From: Planctomycetota bacterium
GTDB taxonomy: Bacteria; Planctomycetota; Planctomycetia; Pirellulales; Pirellulaceae
Assembly: GCA_014381825.1 (NCBI GenBank)
Contig: JACNKX010000073.1
Coordinates: 1 to 64,000 of the forward strand
DNA length: 64,000 nt
Reading direction: 5' to 3'
The position numbers and the translations under genes are program-made. Below the pieces are notes generated by a model. The model made no database searches. It was not told the DNA's origin and saw only the letters and a list, made by a program, of their open reading frames with translations. Shown here piece by piece: positions 1 to 8,930 of the stretch. Numbering within the stretch: position 1 is the first letter of the stretch; the number at the start of each line of letters is the position of its first letter.

Positions 1-638
1 TCATGACAAGCATGACATAAGATGACTCACTGTCTACTAACTTTGGGGAACCTCAAAAACTCCAAAGTGGATACCCGGCACGTTGAGACCAGTCAGGATG
101 TTACCGAGTAGGAAGTCCCGTCCAGGATCATGCTCTATTCCCAGCGGGGCGAAAGGAAATGAAGCAGGCTGGCTACTCAGATGAGACGTCAAGGCAACAG
201 AGTAGCGTGCTAGGACAAATTCGGAACAATACGAAAATGCAGGAAGCCTTGCCCAACAATAAGCATGCATCACGAACTGCTAATGGACATGAAGCATGGG
301 GCAAAGTGCATTCGCTGCGAATAGGCAAATGAGGATGAGCTTTGCGAGCGATGTCGTGTGGCGTTTGAAATCGTTTGCCAATCAGCAATCTTCTGTGCTC
401 GGTCAAATGCAGGCTTCACCGAGGGGAATCTATTTCAAACGGCATTGCCCCCCGATCGTGCTGGGTTTTCGGAATGAGAGAAAAAACATCCGCAATATGT
501 CAAAAGACGACTTTTCGAACTCGATCTGTTTAAGAGAAGACGATTGAGATAGTTGAAGTTTTTTTGGCAAAACAATCGGACTCGCTGCATAGAGATTGAT
601 ACAGGAACAATCACGCATCGAAACGGAGTAACTCGAAC
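1..638. other. Region without a supported gene
   Basis: Only short overlapping frames occur on both strands, none with a recognisable domain. A 78-codon minus-strand frame ending at 37 has an open C-terminal half that could be a gene remnant, but nothing identifies it. The last 30 bases carry the ribosome site (CGGAG near 623) of the next gene. Confidence 0.4.
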
Positions 639-2030
639 GTGAAGAATCGTCTGATATTGGAGTCGTTTCAGATTCCCCATGACACCCAGAGAGGGCAAGC
701 CGTCGTGAGCGATTATCCAAAATCCGAGTTGGCTCATTCTTGCTGGGATCTCTGTTCAGCCTCGGATGACGTCCTAGCTGGCTATGATATCGTTGCTCTG
801 AATCTTGCCGCGTCGCTCGGCCTTCCAGGTACTGAAGGGATCGACCCCGCGTCCTATTTCGACAAGCTGGATGACTGGGCTGACCGCGTAAAACACGAGA
901 CTCTTCGCCACATGTATCGGTTCGATCCGCAGTCGAATCAACCGCCGTCTGAGCAGAACTACGGTAATTCATTTGGCTGCTTCTGCTGCTACTTCCTGCT
1001 GCAAGTCCTTCAGCAAGACTGCGGTGTGATCTACAACCCCGCACGCAAATTCGATCCTGACTTTCACGATCCAGCGGATGTATTCGTCCATGGCATTCTT
1101 GATGAGAAAGGGCAAGGCGGAACATGTGCCTCGATGCCTGTCGTTTACGTGTCAGTTGCCCGTCGGCTCGGCTATCCCGTTAAGTTGGTACAGACCAAGG
1201 AGCATTTGTTCTTTCGCTGGGAAGATCCTTGCGGGACGCAAGTCGAATGGGATCATCCAAAGACAGAGTTTTGGATTCCACCCGATAGGTTCAATGTTGA
1301 AGGCTCTGGGGAGGGTATCGCTTTCTACGACGACTCACACTACACCCAGTGGCCGCACATTTGGAAGGAGTCCGATTTCGAACACAAACGATACTTACGT
1401 TCACTTACCGACAAGGAAGAACTTGCTGACTTCCTTGTGCAACGCGGGGAGTGTCAGTGGGAACTCGGGCAACGCGGAGAGTCACTCAAGGCATACTACT
1501 TTGCTCGCCAGCTGGCACCAGACGACCCGCGTTACGAGTGGTTGCATGCTTACCGATCACATCAACTCGATCGCCGCAACGCAGAACAGCGAGAGTGGTT
1601 ACGCGAGATCAATGAGCAGAGCCGGCTTGCACATGCGCACCGAGAATCGAAGCAATTGTCGCTACCGACGATTCCACAACCTGTAAAGGTGGCATTAGGT
1701 ACTGCGCCCCCGAAAGATCTGCCTCCCGGCACTCCAATTCAATACGTCTCACCGGAAGAGGCAGCTCCCACGTTGCCAGTTGGCAGGCCGTTACGGGTCG
1801 CCGCTGGGCAGCCACTTCCTACGCACCTTCCGCCGGGCACACCGGTGCAAGTGGTGCCACCCGAAATGGCCGATCCGCTCCCGCCAGTGTCGGTACAGCC
1901 ACAGATGCATTTGCCTTTCACATCGGCAGAGCAAGCTGCTTCTGTTTCCGAACAAGCGATAAGGATTCAAGAAGGCAACAGGCGAATACGGGCTCAACAG
2001 TCGTTAATCCAAACCCTACGTCTCTCATAA
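639..2030 (+). CDS. Transglutaminase-like (SirB1/Transglut_core2-type) protein
   Basis: 463 aa with a GTG start preceded by CGGAG. The central part (about residues 150-235) has the Cys-containing motif GTCASMPVVYVSVARRLGYP (Cys163) followed by KEHLFFRWED (His189). This is the layout of the SirB1-type transglutaminase-like/papain-fold family, so a Cys-His protease or amidase-like activity is possible. Residues about 265-320 look TPR-like (LVQRGECQWELGQRGESL). The C-terminus holds two Pro-rich repeats built around DLPPGTPIQ and HLPPGTPVQ. There is no signal peptide. The stop lies 11 bases before the RHS-tail gene, so the two are probably co-transcribed. That context suggests a role with the RHS product, for example as an accessory or processing factor, but this is inference. 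Confidence 0.6.
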   Translation: MKNRLILESFQIPHDTQRGQAVVSDYPKSELAHSCWDLCSASDDVLAGYDIVALNLAASLGLPGTEGIDPASYFDKLDDWADRVKHETLRHMYRFDPQSNQPPSEQNYGNSFGCFCCYFLLQVLQQDCGVIYNPARKFDPDFHDPADVFVHGILDEKGQGGTCASMPVVYVSVARRLGYPVKLVQTKEHLFFRWEDPCGTQVEWDHPKTEFWIPPDRFNVEGSGEGIAFYDDSHYTQWPHIWKESDFEHKRYLRSLTDKEELADFLVQRGECQWELGQRGESLKAYYFARQLAPDDPRYEWLHAYRSHQLDRRNAEQREWLREINEQSRLAHAHRESKQLSLPTIPQPVKVALGTAPPKDLPPGTPIQYVSPEEAAPTLPVGRPLRVAAGQPLPTHLPPGTPVQVVPPEMADPLPPVSVQPQMHLPFTSAEQAASVSEQAIRIQEGNRRIRAQQSLIQTLRLS

Positions 2031-2041
2031 AGGAAACTACG

Positions 2042-2746
2042 ATGTATCAACCCAAACTCGGTCGATTCATGTCGCGAGACCCATTGCCTGCAAATGGTGT
2101 CGTACCGCTGAGCCCCGTTCCGGAGATGCGGCGGTACGTTGGCCAATATTCCAACGGGAACACGTACGCCTACGCGTTGAACGATCCAATCAATGGAGCA
2201 AAAACGCCCAGTCGCGTGAAAGTTCGGAGATCTGAGCCTGCAGCGAAGGAGAACGAATACTATGTTTGCGGCCGATTGGCGCAAGACTGCATTCCTCGTG
2301 CCTGCGGCTGGCTTCATGTTGATATTTGGACCACAAACGAGGGCATGATTCGCATTGGGGTTGGCGGTGAGGTCATTGAAGGCACGCCACGCGAGGTACC
2401 GCTCGATCGGGAGGGCTGGTGGTGTACGAAACTAACGCGTGCCAACTACTGTGTCGACTATCATGAAAGTCTGATCGCACTGTGCATCTTTGCGATATTC
2501 ACGGACCTAGGGCATGACGATAGAATCGTTGCATCGGGCAGTGGAAAAGGGAAGAAGTGTGAAGACGCTACCGATGCTGAAATCGTCGATTGCCTGCGCA
2601 AGTTCCCAACGCCTACACAACCTGGGACAGTTCTACAGAATTGTCAGACAGACGTGGAAGCGGCAGCGAGAGGTTGCTGTCTCATGGGATACAAGGGAAA
2701 AAGTGCGGCTGGCCATCCCCCAGGAAAAGTGCCCGTCACCTACTGA
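2042..2746 (+). CDS. Orphan RHS-repeat core tail with variable C-terminal domain
   Basis: 234 aa with an ATG start and the strong site AAAGGA at about 2030. The N-terminus (YQPKLGRFMSRDP, then NTYAYALNDPIN) is the end of the RHS repeat-associated core, which normally sits at the C-terminus of proteins over 1000 aa. No YD repeats precede it; the upstream gene is the transglutaminase-like protein. After about residue 60 comes a Cys-rich unique domain (motifs VLQNCQTDVEAAARGCCL and PPGKVPVTY at the end). It resembles the variable tips that follow RHS cores in planctomycetes, and in polymorphic toxins such tips are the effector. It could be a silent reserve cassette or a small stand-alone protein. 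The RHS core is clear; the function of the tip is unknown. Confidence 0.65.
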   Translation: MYQPKLGRFMSRDPLPANGVVPLSPVPEMRRYVGQYSNGNTYAYALNDPINGAKTPSRVKVRRSEPAAKENEYYVCGRLAQDCIPRACGWLHVDIWTTNEGMIRIGVGGEVIEGTPREVPLDREGWWCTKLTRANYCVDYHESLIALCIFAIFTDLGHDDRIVASGSGKGKKCEDATDAEIVDCLRKFPTPTQPGTVLQNCQTDVEAAARGCCLMGYKGKSAAGHPPGKVPVTY

Positions 2747-2817
2747 TGACGCGAGGGGCAATGGTTCGTGGCGGAGCGGCGATCGCTGTCCAGAACGAAT
2801 ACTCTGAAATCATCCCG

Positions 2818-2843
2818 CGTCCTGTCGATTGATCGACAGGACG
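2818..2843 (+). terminator. Hairpin after the RHS-tail gene
   Basis: A near-perfect 12-bp inverted repeat (CGTCCTGTCGAT / ATCGACAGGACG) with a 2-nt centre, 72 bases past the RHS stop. No T tract follows, so intrinsic termination is uncertain; it may only be a repeat. Confidence 0.35.
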
Positions 2844-2965
2844 TCGTGCCTAACATTGAATAGGCGACGAAAAACACCGTGGTGGTTTCTATTGTTCACG
2901 GCAGGTCGCGTGCGGTAAGCTGGCGTCGTAGTCAACGCCCTTGCAAGTCAACTCGACGGTAATAT

Positions 2966-3487
2966 ATGGCCCGTTTGGCAGAAGGCCCCCGTTCCCGACA
3001 ATACACGTGGTATTCGTATGTTCGCTTCGTGATCGTTGCGTTGACTATCGCCATGCTGCTCGTCGGTGCGTGCATGCTCTACAGGGCCATATCGGATTCG
3101 CTCCAAGCCGAGAAGAATCTACACGCAACGCTCTTCACAATTTGTCTGGTCGAACAATTTGTCCACGAAAGCGGCCGATGGCCAGAGTCGTGGAGAGAAC
3201 TCGAACGAATGTCGTTTCCGAATGACGCTCCATCGCCGCTGAATGGCGAACCGAGCTTGATTCGTATCGGCGGCTCACACGGTTATGACTGGCCTTCACA
3301 ATCAAGGTATTTGCAGGGCCGTGTCACTATTGATTTTGGTGTAAATCCCGACACGATCATCAACCAAGATTCAATGGAATTCGAGGCGATAAAACCAAAC
3401 GGTCCGTGTTATGACTACAGCGTCTACGGATTCGTGAGTTCGCTTCAGGAAACGCTCAAGCTGGCGGAATTGCGGCTTGCGGATTAG
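2966..3487 (+). CDS. Small single-pass membrane protein of unknown function
   Basis: 173 aa. One hydrophobic segment lies at about residues 20-44 (FVIVALTIAMLLVGACML), followed by a soluble domain with no known motif except a repeated planctomycete-style layout (SGRWPESWRELER). It follows the RHS-tail gene on the same strand after a gap of 220 bases. Small membrane proteins next to RHS tips can act as immunity proteins, but nothing in the sequence shows that here. Coding status is supported by length, the ATG start and its position. Confidence 0.5.
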   Translation: MARLAEGPRSRQYTWYSYVRFVIVALTIAMLLVGACMLYRAISDSLQAEKNLHATLFTICLVEQFVHESGRWPESWRELERMSFPNDAPSPLNGEPSLIRIGGSHGYDWPSQSRYLQGRVTIDFGVNPDTIINQDSMEFEAIKPNGPCYDYSVYGFVSSLQETLKLAELRLAD

Positions 3488-3794
3488 CGAGTGGGTTACA
3501 AGTGTCAAGTCGCAATACTTGCCGTAGTTGCTGGACTGGTGGCATCATTGCTCCCGCGTGAAACCCCTCAAGAAGCCAACGAAGGCAAAGAGCTGTCCGC
3601 ATCGAAAGCGGTTCGAGGAAGTTGCCTGTGAAAAGATGCTCATACTTGGTTCCACTTCACTTTCCGATAGGCAATCTAGTAGTCGGCTGATTTCTCCTCC
3701 ATTCGCTTCGCAGACGAAGCATGGCGCCCACCCGAGTCCAGGTAGCTGTTCCGTTTTCTCAAGTCTCTCGGGAGCGAAGAAGGATAGTGAAAGC
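3488..3794. other. Region without a supported gene
   Basis: Frames of about 100 codons exist on both strands but are low-complexity or Ser-rich and overlap each other. Nothing is recognisable. The region lies between the RHS cassette and the integrase remnant and may be decayed mobile DNA. Confidence 0.4.
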
Positions 3795-4037
3795 TCAAGG
3801 TCGCAAGCATCCCCAGAGCGCTCGCCAATTTGATCCATTATCTCTCTCGCCAGTCGCTCGCACCATCGCGATGATGCCGGCCTTCATCGCATCGGGCAGG
3901 TCCGCCCACCGTTCGATAATCACCCGTAGATCGGGGTCGATCGCACCGTTTTCGAGTTCTACTGCTGCGCCAGCCGCTGCGCAATCACGAGAATGTGTGT
4001 TTTCCCTTGGGTTTCCGGGGGTAACTTGTTGACTCAT
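3795..4037 (-). pseudogene. Integrase C-terminal remnant
   Basis: An 80-codon minus-strand frame. It contains the stretch IERWADLPDAMKAGIIAMVR, which resembles the tail found after the catalytic domain in many planctomycete tyrosine recombinases. No catalytic Arg, His or Tyr motifs are present, and the only start codon falls inside the tRNA fragment, so this is at most the last 70 residues of a lost integrase. Integrases commonly lie next to their own attachment site, and the tRNA-Met 3' half abuts this frame, which supports the reading. Confidence 0.4.
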
Positions 4038-4074
4038 AATCCCTTGGTCGCGGGTTCGAGTCCTGCCCGGCCTA
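4031..4074 (+). other. 3' half of tRNA-Met(CAT), probable attachment site
   Basis: From 4033 the sequence reads as a tRNA anticodon loop CTCATAA (anticodon CAT at 4035-4037), 3' anticodon stem TCCCT, variable loop TGGTC, T stem GCGGG / CCTGC around the loop TTCGAGT, acceptor CCGGCCT and discriminator A at 4074. The 5' half is absent: the expected AGGGA stem strand is GTTGA, and no D arm precedes it. A 3' tRNA half beside an integrase remnant is the usual trace of tRNA-directed integration (attL/attR). The intact tRNA must be elsewhere. Confidence 0.65.
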
Positions 4075-4153
4075 CTCTTTATTGTGAATAACTTCGAGTT
4101 GCTCGAAACCGCGGCGGTACCTACTGACGCAACCTAGGCAAGCTGTTCGCGAC

Positions 4154-5515
4154 TTATTTTTCCGCGATGCAATACAGATATCGCTCGCCGCGCAAGAACA
4201 ACTCGTTGTTAACAATTGCGGCCGAGGCGCTGAAGCTGTCATTGAGTTGATTGACTGCCAGGACGTCGGGGTGGTCGCTGTGGGTGATAACTTGGGTTCT
4301 GCCGTCTCGGTCAGTGATGTAGATGCGATTCGCAGCGGCGACGGGTGACGCGTAAACGTCGCGAATGGCGCCGAGTCGAAAGGGGCCACCATCGTCCTTG
4401 CCTGTCTTGCTATTTACACGCGAAAGGATTCCCTGGTAGTGACGCAGAAAATAGAGTGAGTTTCCGTATAGCAGCGGTGACGGGACGTAGGGCGTACCCG
4501 TCATTCGGGTCCATGCCACGTGCTTTGTTTCTGCGATATCGCCCTTTGCGCCCTCGTGGCGGATGGCCAACATTGCACGTTTCTCGTAGCTGCTGCCGGC
4601 AAACACCATCCCGTCCGCTGCTACGGGTGTGGCAACGATATTTGCCGAGAGCCCACCACATTCCCAGATGACTTTACCTGTCGACAAGTCGTAACCGCGT
4701 ACGCGACCCGTTCCGCTAACGACGAGTTGTGGATCGCCGTTATGTTCGACGACGATTGGCGTCGCCCACGATGTGACTTCCTCGCGAGTCACTTTCCAAC
4801 GCGGACGGCCAGTTCGTTTGTCGAATGCGACGAGAAACGATTGTTCTTCGTGATCCCAGTTGACGACGAGCGTGTCGCCGTGGAGTACCGGGGAACTTCC
4901 TTCACCGTGCCCGTGTTTCGAATGCATGTCGCCTAAATCGGCCTGCCACTGCACATTGCCGTTCATGTCGAGGCAAGAGAGCCCGTAAGATCCAAAGAAA
5001 GCGAAGACGGACCCACCGTCCGTGACGGGCGAGCTGGACGCCAAGCTCGCAGTGTAATGACCTCCCTCGTGTGGACGCGCCTCGCGCACCGTCTTCTGCC
5101 AGAGGATCTTTCCGGTGCGTCGATCAATCGCGAGGACTTCGAAACGATGATGTTGCTTCACCGGTAAATTGTCGTGAGCACCGGGGCGGCCACTGTACCT
5201 TGGTTCAAGCTCGTCCCCGTAGGGTATCGCCGCCGTGACAAACACGCGATCACCCCAGACGATCGGCGTCGAGTGGCCCTTGCCGGGTAATGCTACCTTC
5301 CAACGAATGTTCTTCGTCTCGTTCCATTCGATCGGCGGATCAGCGTTTAGGGCAACGCCAGTACCGAGAGGGCCTCGCCATTGAAACCAGTTCTGGTCTG
5401 TCAGTTCATCCGCGGTGACCAATGCGATGGGTGAGAGAAGTAGGGCATTCGCGAGGAGAACTAGCGGTACGTTCCGGAGTAACCTTGGATCTCGCGCGTT
5501 GAATGCTCGGCTCAT
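4154..5515 (-). CDS. Secreted PQQ-like beta-propeller protein
   Basis: 453 aa with an N-terminal signal segment (about residues 12-36). Repeated blades carry motifs such as WQWQADLGDMHS-type ends, VVNWDHEEQSFLVAFDKRTG, GYDLSTGKVIWECGG and RVNSKTGKD. The DxxTGxxxW pattern is that of PQQ-like/BamB propellers. It opens with WFQWRGPLGTGVA, the usual first blade of planctomycete outer-membrane or periplasmic PQQ-like proteins. No methanol-dehydrogenase Cys-Cys or catalytic Asp motif is evident, so it is more likely a structural or binding propeller than a dehydrogenase. Monocistronic. Confidence 0.8.
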   Translation of the reverse strand: MSRAFNARDPRLLRNVPLVLLANALLLSPIALVTADELTDQNWFQWRGPLGTGVALNADPPIEWNETKNIRWKVALPGKGHSTPIVWGDRVFVTAAIPYGDELEPRYSGRPGAHDNLPVKQHHRFEVLAIDRRTGKILWQKTVREARPHEGGHYTASLASSSPVTDGGSVFAFFGSYGLSCLDMNGNVQWQADLGDMHSKHGHGEGSSPVLHGDTLVVNWDHEEQSFLVAFDKRTGRPRWKVTREEVTSWATPIVVEHNGDPQLVVSGTGRVRGYDLSTGKVIWECGGLSANIVATPVAADGMVFAGSSYEKRAMLAIRHEGAKGDIAETKHVAWTRMTGTPYVPSPLLYGNSLYFLRHYQGILSRVNSKTGKDDGGPFRLGAIRDVYASPVAAANRIYITDRDGRTQVITHSDHPDVLAVNQLNDSFSASAAIVNNELFLRGERYLYCIAEK

Positions 5516-5915
5516 GTTACTTTCGTCCTTGCAGATGCGAATTCACTGCACAAGCGTATGCAGAAGCGTGCGTTCCCCGGCGTTCAGCGCCTCGTGCGAC
5601 CATAAAGGGAGGATCTTCAACGAGCAACCCTTTCGGGCGCTATCGCGAAGCTCATTCGACTAGGTCGCCAAGCGCGATCGAAGTTATCGAGTTGGATTGC
5701 CGTGACGGGGTCCTTTCGATGCCGCTATCGAACTGACGACACTTCGTGTCGATCCCGCGACAAGTCGAGAACAAGAATTCCCCACAAATGTAAGATTTTC
5801 AATCGCTCGTGGACTTTAGTCCATTTGGCACATTGATTGCGATTTACAAAATCAACGCACGTGGAGCGGTCCACGAGTGACCCAGTTGTGGATCGAAGAT
5901 CAAGGAGAATTAGTC
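5516..5915. other. Divergent intergenic region
   Basis: 400 bases between the divergently read propeller gene and the His/Tyr-rich gene; it must hold promoters for both. Short frames in it show no domain. The only certain element is the ribosome site AAGGAG at 5902-5907 of the downstream gene. Confidence 0.4.
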
Positions 5916-6299
5916 ATGAAGAAAATCACATTAGCACTCGCAGTCATCGTTGGATTCGCCTTAGTCGGGATGGGTACTTCCGATGCCGAGGCAGCCAGCC
6001 CATTTGGCTTTCACTTTGGTAACAGTGGGTTCCACGTTAACATTGGAACTCCCCACCACCGAGGGCACACCTCTTACTATCGCAGAAGCAACTTAGGCCG
6101 CCACTACGGATCTAGCCACTATGGACGCGGCAACCGTGGCCATTATGACTACCACGACACAACTCATTACGACTACCACCCCGGCCAGTTTTATCGCCAC
6201 GGCAACCACATCGACTATGTACCCGGTCACTACGACTTACATCGAAGCGGTCATTACGACTACCATCGCGGCAGCCACGGGTACCGCAGCCATCGATAA
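5916..6299 (+). CDS. Secreted His/Tyr/Gly-rich repeat protein
   Basis: 127 aa. The start was chosen at the ATG 8 bases after AAGGAG; earlier in-frame codons give an unlikely N-terminus. Residues 1-26 form a signal peptide (ITLALAVIVGFALVGMG, then AEAAS). The mature part is almost entirely H, Y, G, R and D, with repeats of the type HYDYH (GHYDYH, THYDYH, GHYDLH, GHYDYH). Such spacing of His, Tyr and Asp suggests metal binding (Cu, Ni, Zn) or a structural cell-envelope peptide, but no family function is known to me. It stands alone between divergent and convergent neighbours. Confidence 0.7.
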   Translation: MKKITLALAVIVGFALVGMGTSDAEAASPFGFHFGNSGFHVNIGTPHHRGHTSYYRRSNLGRHYGSSHYGRGNRGHYDYHDTTHYDYHPGQFYRHGNHIDYVPGHYDLHRSGHYDYHRGSHGYRSHR

Positions 6300-6458
6300 C
6301 CGAAAACTGCCAGGTCGCTAAAACTCGCGACGCAATCGGGATCGCCCGATGGCATTTTTCAATCGGAGGAAGAGTGAGTGCCAAAGGTGACGAGCGGGCT
6401 CAATACGCTAAGTTCGCGTGCGCTCCGGGGCAGAACAGGAAACTTCTCTGACACTGCC

Positions 6459-7436
6459 TCAACCCGACGCAGCGTGTTTCGCCTCGATCTTGAGATGCTC
6501 GGGCGTGGGATGAACGACGTCCTTGGCGACACCTATTTTTTCAAGCAGCACGATGAAGGTGTACGTCAGATCCAACTCCCACCATTTGTGACCGTGGGCC
6601 GCACAACGTGGAAACGCATGATGGTTGTTGTGCCACCCTTCGCCGTTGTTGGTCAAGCCGATGATCCAGTTGTTGCGACTTTGGTCGGAGACTTCATAGT
6701 TTCGGTAGCCCCAAAGGTGCGTTACCGAGTTGACGGCCCATGTAATATGCCAAACGTACACGGTGCGGACGAAGACACCCCACACCAATATACTTGCGCC
6801 GAACTGAACTCCTCCCGACGGCGAGCCGGTCATCCACCAGCCCGCAGCAAACCCTGCGATGTAAAACACAACTGCATGCGCCAGATAGACCCACCAATGC
6901 ATGAAATTTCGCTCCAAACGAAAGTAGAATGGGTCTTTCAGGATGTCACGGACGTAACGATCGTAAAAATCGGCCGTGCCGAAGTACTTGTTTTGATAGA
7001 CAAGCCAACCCATGTGTCCCCAGAAGAACGTCACGAGTGGGCTGTGCGGATCGGGTTGCTGGTCGGAGTATTGATGGTGCATGCGGTGGATGGCGACCCA
7101 TCGAGCCGGAGCATCCTGGAGGCAGCACACGCCGAGAATAGCGAGCGTGTGCTCGAACCATTTAGGCACCGTCAGACCCCTGTGAGTTAGCAGTCGGTGA
7201 TACGCTAAATTAATTCCCAGCGATCCGAAAACGTAGTTACCGATAAATACGGCGGCCACTCCTGTCCAACTAAATAGCCAGGGGACGAACGCCAGCAGAG
7301 CCAGCAAATGCAGAGCGATGAATCCACCCAGGTACGCCCAGAAAAACTGTCGCGTGGCGGCGGGAGGCCTGTTCAGACGCACTGGCTTGCAAGACTCCGC
7401 ATCTTTTGTTGGCGGACCAGTAACGACGTCAGACAT
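6459..7436 (-). CDS. Acyl-CoA/acyl-lipid fatty acid desaturase
   Basis: 325 aa integral membrane di-iron desaturase of the stearoyl-CoA delta-9 type. All three histidine boxes are present: HRLLTHR, HRMHH and HNNHH (in GEGWHNNHHAFP). Hydrophobic segments fall at about 30-75 and 150-210. It introduces a double bond into saturated acyl chains using O2 and an electron donor, at the cytoplasmic membrane. The N-terminal 25 residues are a polar extension. No donor gene is adjacent. A long frame on the opposite strand is a shadow of this gene. Confidence 0.93.
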   Translation of the reverse strand: MSDVVTGPPTKDAESCKPVRLNRPPAATRQFFWAYLGGFIALHLLALLAFVPWLFSWTGVAAVFIGNYVFGSLGINLAYHRLLTHRGLTVPKWFEHTLAILGVCCLQDAPARWVAIHRMHHQYSDQQPDPHSPLVTFFWGHMGWLVYQNKYFGTADFYDRYVRDILKDPFYFRLERNFMHWWVYLAHAVVFYIAGFAAGWWMTGSPSGGVQFGASILVWGVFVRTVYVWHITWAVNSVTHLWGYRNYEVSDQSRNNWIIGLTNNGEGWHNNHHAFPRCAAHGHKWWELDLTYTFIVLLEKIGVAKDVVHPTPEHLKIEAKHAASG

Positions 7437-7808
7437 ACCAATGTTTCCGAAGAGTATTTGTTGGATTCAGCATCACCGCAGTCTGGATGCAACATCGTAT
7501 CCATAACTCTATAAGATAATCTAAGCTCTTCCGCGAGGTCGTTCGGATTGCATTTCCGACGATTACGGGCCACGACGAATCTGGCAATTTACGATTATGC
7601 CTCGCGAATGCTCATTTTCGACCGGTTAATCGCACATTCAAGCACGCCACTTTAGATACGACTCTAGTTACGGCGTAACGCTTGTCGTCGACCAAACTGC
7701 TGGAACGAAGATGTTAGCATCCGCGGTTATCGCTGTTCTTGATTCGGTCGGCGATGGTTACACTCGGCGGCCCGTCGTTGCCAAATTCGCAAGAAAGAAG
7801 GTCCAGTG
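7437..7808. other. Divergent intergenic region upstream of hflK
   Basis: 372 bases between the desaturase start and hflK; no gene is supported. It should contain promoters in both directions. The purine-rich AGAAAGAAGG just before hflK is its ribosome site. Confidence 0.4.
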
Positions 7809-8930
7809 ATGTCAGGAGACGATTTCGATCGCAGAAGACCGAGGCAGTTCCCCGCCGACAACGTACGCTGGGACGAGATCGGGAAGTTCATTCAGCTCAC
7901 GGTGATCGGAGCGGTCGTACTCGGCCTGCTGCTGGGCGCGTGGTCCATGGTCTATCGTGTCGAAGCGAGCGACGAGGGCGTCGTACTTCGTTTCGGCAAG
8001 CAGGTGACGACGGTCCCGCCAGGCCTGCACGTGAAGCTGCCGTGGCCAGTCGACGCGGTCTATCAGGTTCCGGTTCAGCGAATCCAGAGCTTGGAGTTTG
8101 GATTCGAAACACAACAAGCGGGGCGTCAAACGCAGTATGCCCAGAAATCCACCGACGATCTTGCGGTCGCGGAAATGCTGACGGGCGACTTAAATCTGGG
8201 TCACGTCGAGTGGATTGTCCAATACCGCATCAAGGACCCGATGCAATACCTGTTTAAAGTCGGTAGTACAGAATCGATCAGCCGCCGCGCACTGCCGAGC
8301 GGATCTGGTGATGATGTGAACGCAGCCGTTCCCGACACAATTCGCGACGTTTCCGAGTCGGTGATGCGTAAGCTCGTCGGCGATTCGAGCATCGACTTTG
8401 TTTTGACAATGGGCCGAGAACAACTCGCGAAGGAAGCGGAAGAACTGATCCAAGCCGAATTGGATTCCTTCGAAACGGGCGTAGATATTGTGACGGTCAA
8501 GCTTCAAACGACTTCGCCTCCCACGGTGGCCGTCCAGGACGCCTTTCAAGCGGTCGACCGCGCTCGGCAAAAGAAGGAACAAGTCGTTAACGAGGCAAAG
8601 GGTGAACGCAACAGTAAGATTCCTGCGGCGCGTGGGGCCAAGGATCAAGCGATCGCGGAAGCGGAAGGATATGAAAGTCGAGTGATTCTCGAAACGACCG
8701 GTGAAGTAAACGCGTTCCTCTCAAAACTAGAGGAGTATGAAAAGGCACCCGAGATAACTCAAAAACGGCTGTACTTGGAAGCGATGGAAGAGATCCTGGT
8801 GACAACCGGTGGGAAGACGATCATCGACGAGTCGGTTCGAGGTGTTTTGCCGCTGTTGAATCTTGACCAAGACTCAGCATCACCCGTCGCGAACAAGAGT
8901 ACGATTTTGAGGAAAGGATCGCTACGATGA
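7809..8930 (+). CDS. hflK: SPFH-family FtsH protease modulator HflK
   Basis: 373 aa. The ATG after AGAAAGAAGG was chosen over the GTG just upstream. A polar N-terminus precedes one membrane segment (about 28-52, TVIGAVVLGLLLGAWSM). The SPFH/band-7 domain follows, starting VEASDEGVVLRFGK and including the HflK hallmark EMLTGDLNLGHVEWIVQYRI, then a charged coiled coil (about 245-320). Together with HflC it forms a membrane complex that modulates FtsH proteolysis. Its stop overlaps the hflC start (ATGA), indicating translational coupling. Confidence 0.93.
   Translation: MSGDDFDRRRPRQFPADNVRWDEIGKFIQLTVIGAVVLGLLLGAWSMVYRVEASDEGVVLRFGKQVTTVPPGLHVKLPWPVDAVYQVPVQRIQSLEFGFETQQAGRQTQYAQKSTDDLAVAEMLTGDLNLGHVEWIVQYRIKDPMQYLFKVGSTESISRRALPSGSGDDVNAAVPDTIRDVSESVMRKLVGDSSIDFVLTMGREQLAKEAEELIQAELDSFETGVDIVTVKLQTTSPPTVAVQDAFQAVDRARQKKEQVVNEAKGERNSKIPAARGAKDQAIAEAEGYESRVILETTGEVNAFLSKLEEYEKAPEITQKRLYLEAMEEILVTTGGKTIIDESVRGVLPLLNLDQDSASPVANKSTILRKGSLR

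Noticed and set aside
430-1125. Minus-strand frame of 231 codons at the window start.
   Set aside because: Overlaps the transglutaminase-like gene in antisense and has an Arg/Ser-rich, non-conserved translation.
2514-2832. Two further plus-strand frames overlapping the end of the RHS-tail gene.
   Set aside because: They are out-of-frame shadows without start-site support or domain.
4031-4074. Functional tRNA gene.
   Set aside because: Only the 3' half is present; the 5' acceptor strand, D arm and 5' anticodon stem are missing.
6378-7190. Long plus-strand frame (270 codons) opposite the desaturase.
   Set aside because: It is the antisense of a clearly conserved membrane desaturase with three His boxes; its own translation shows no domain.
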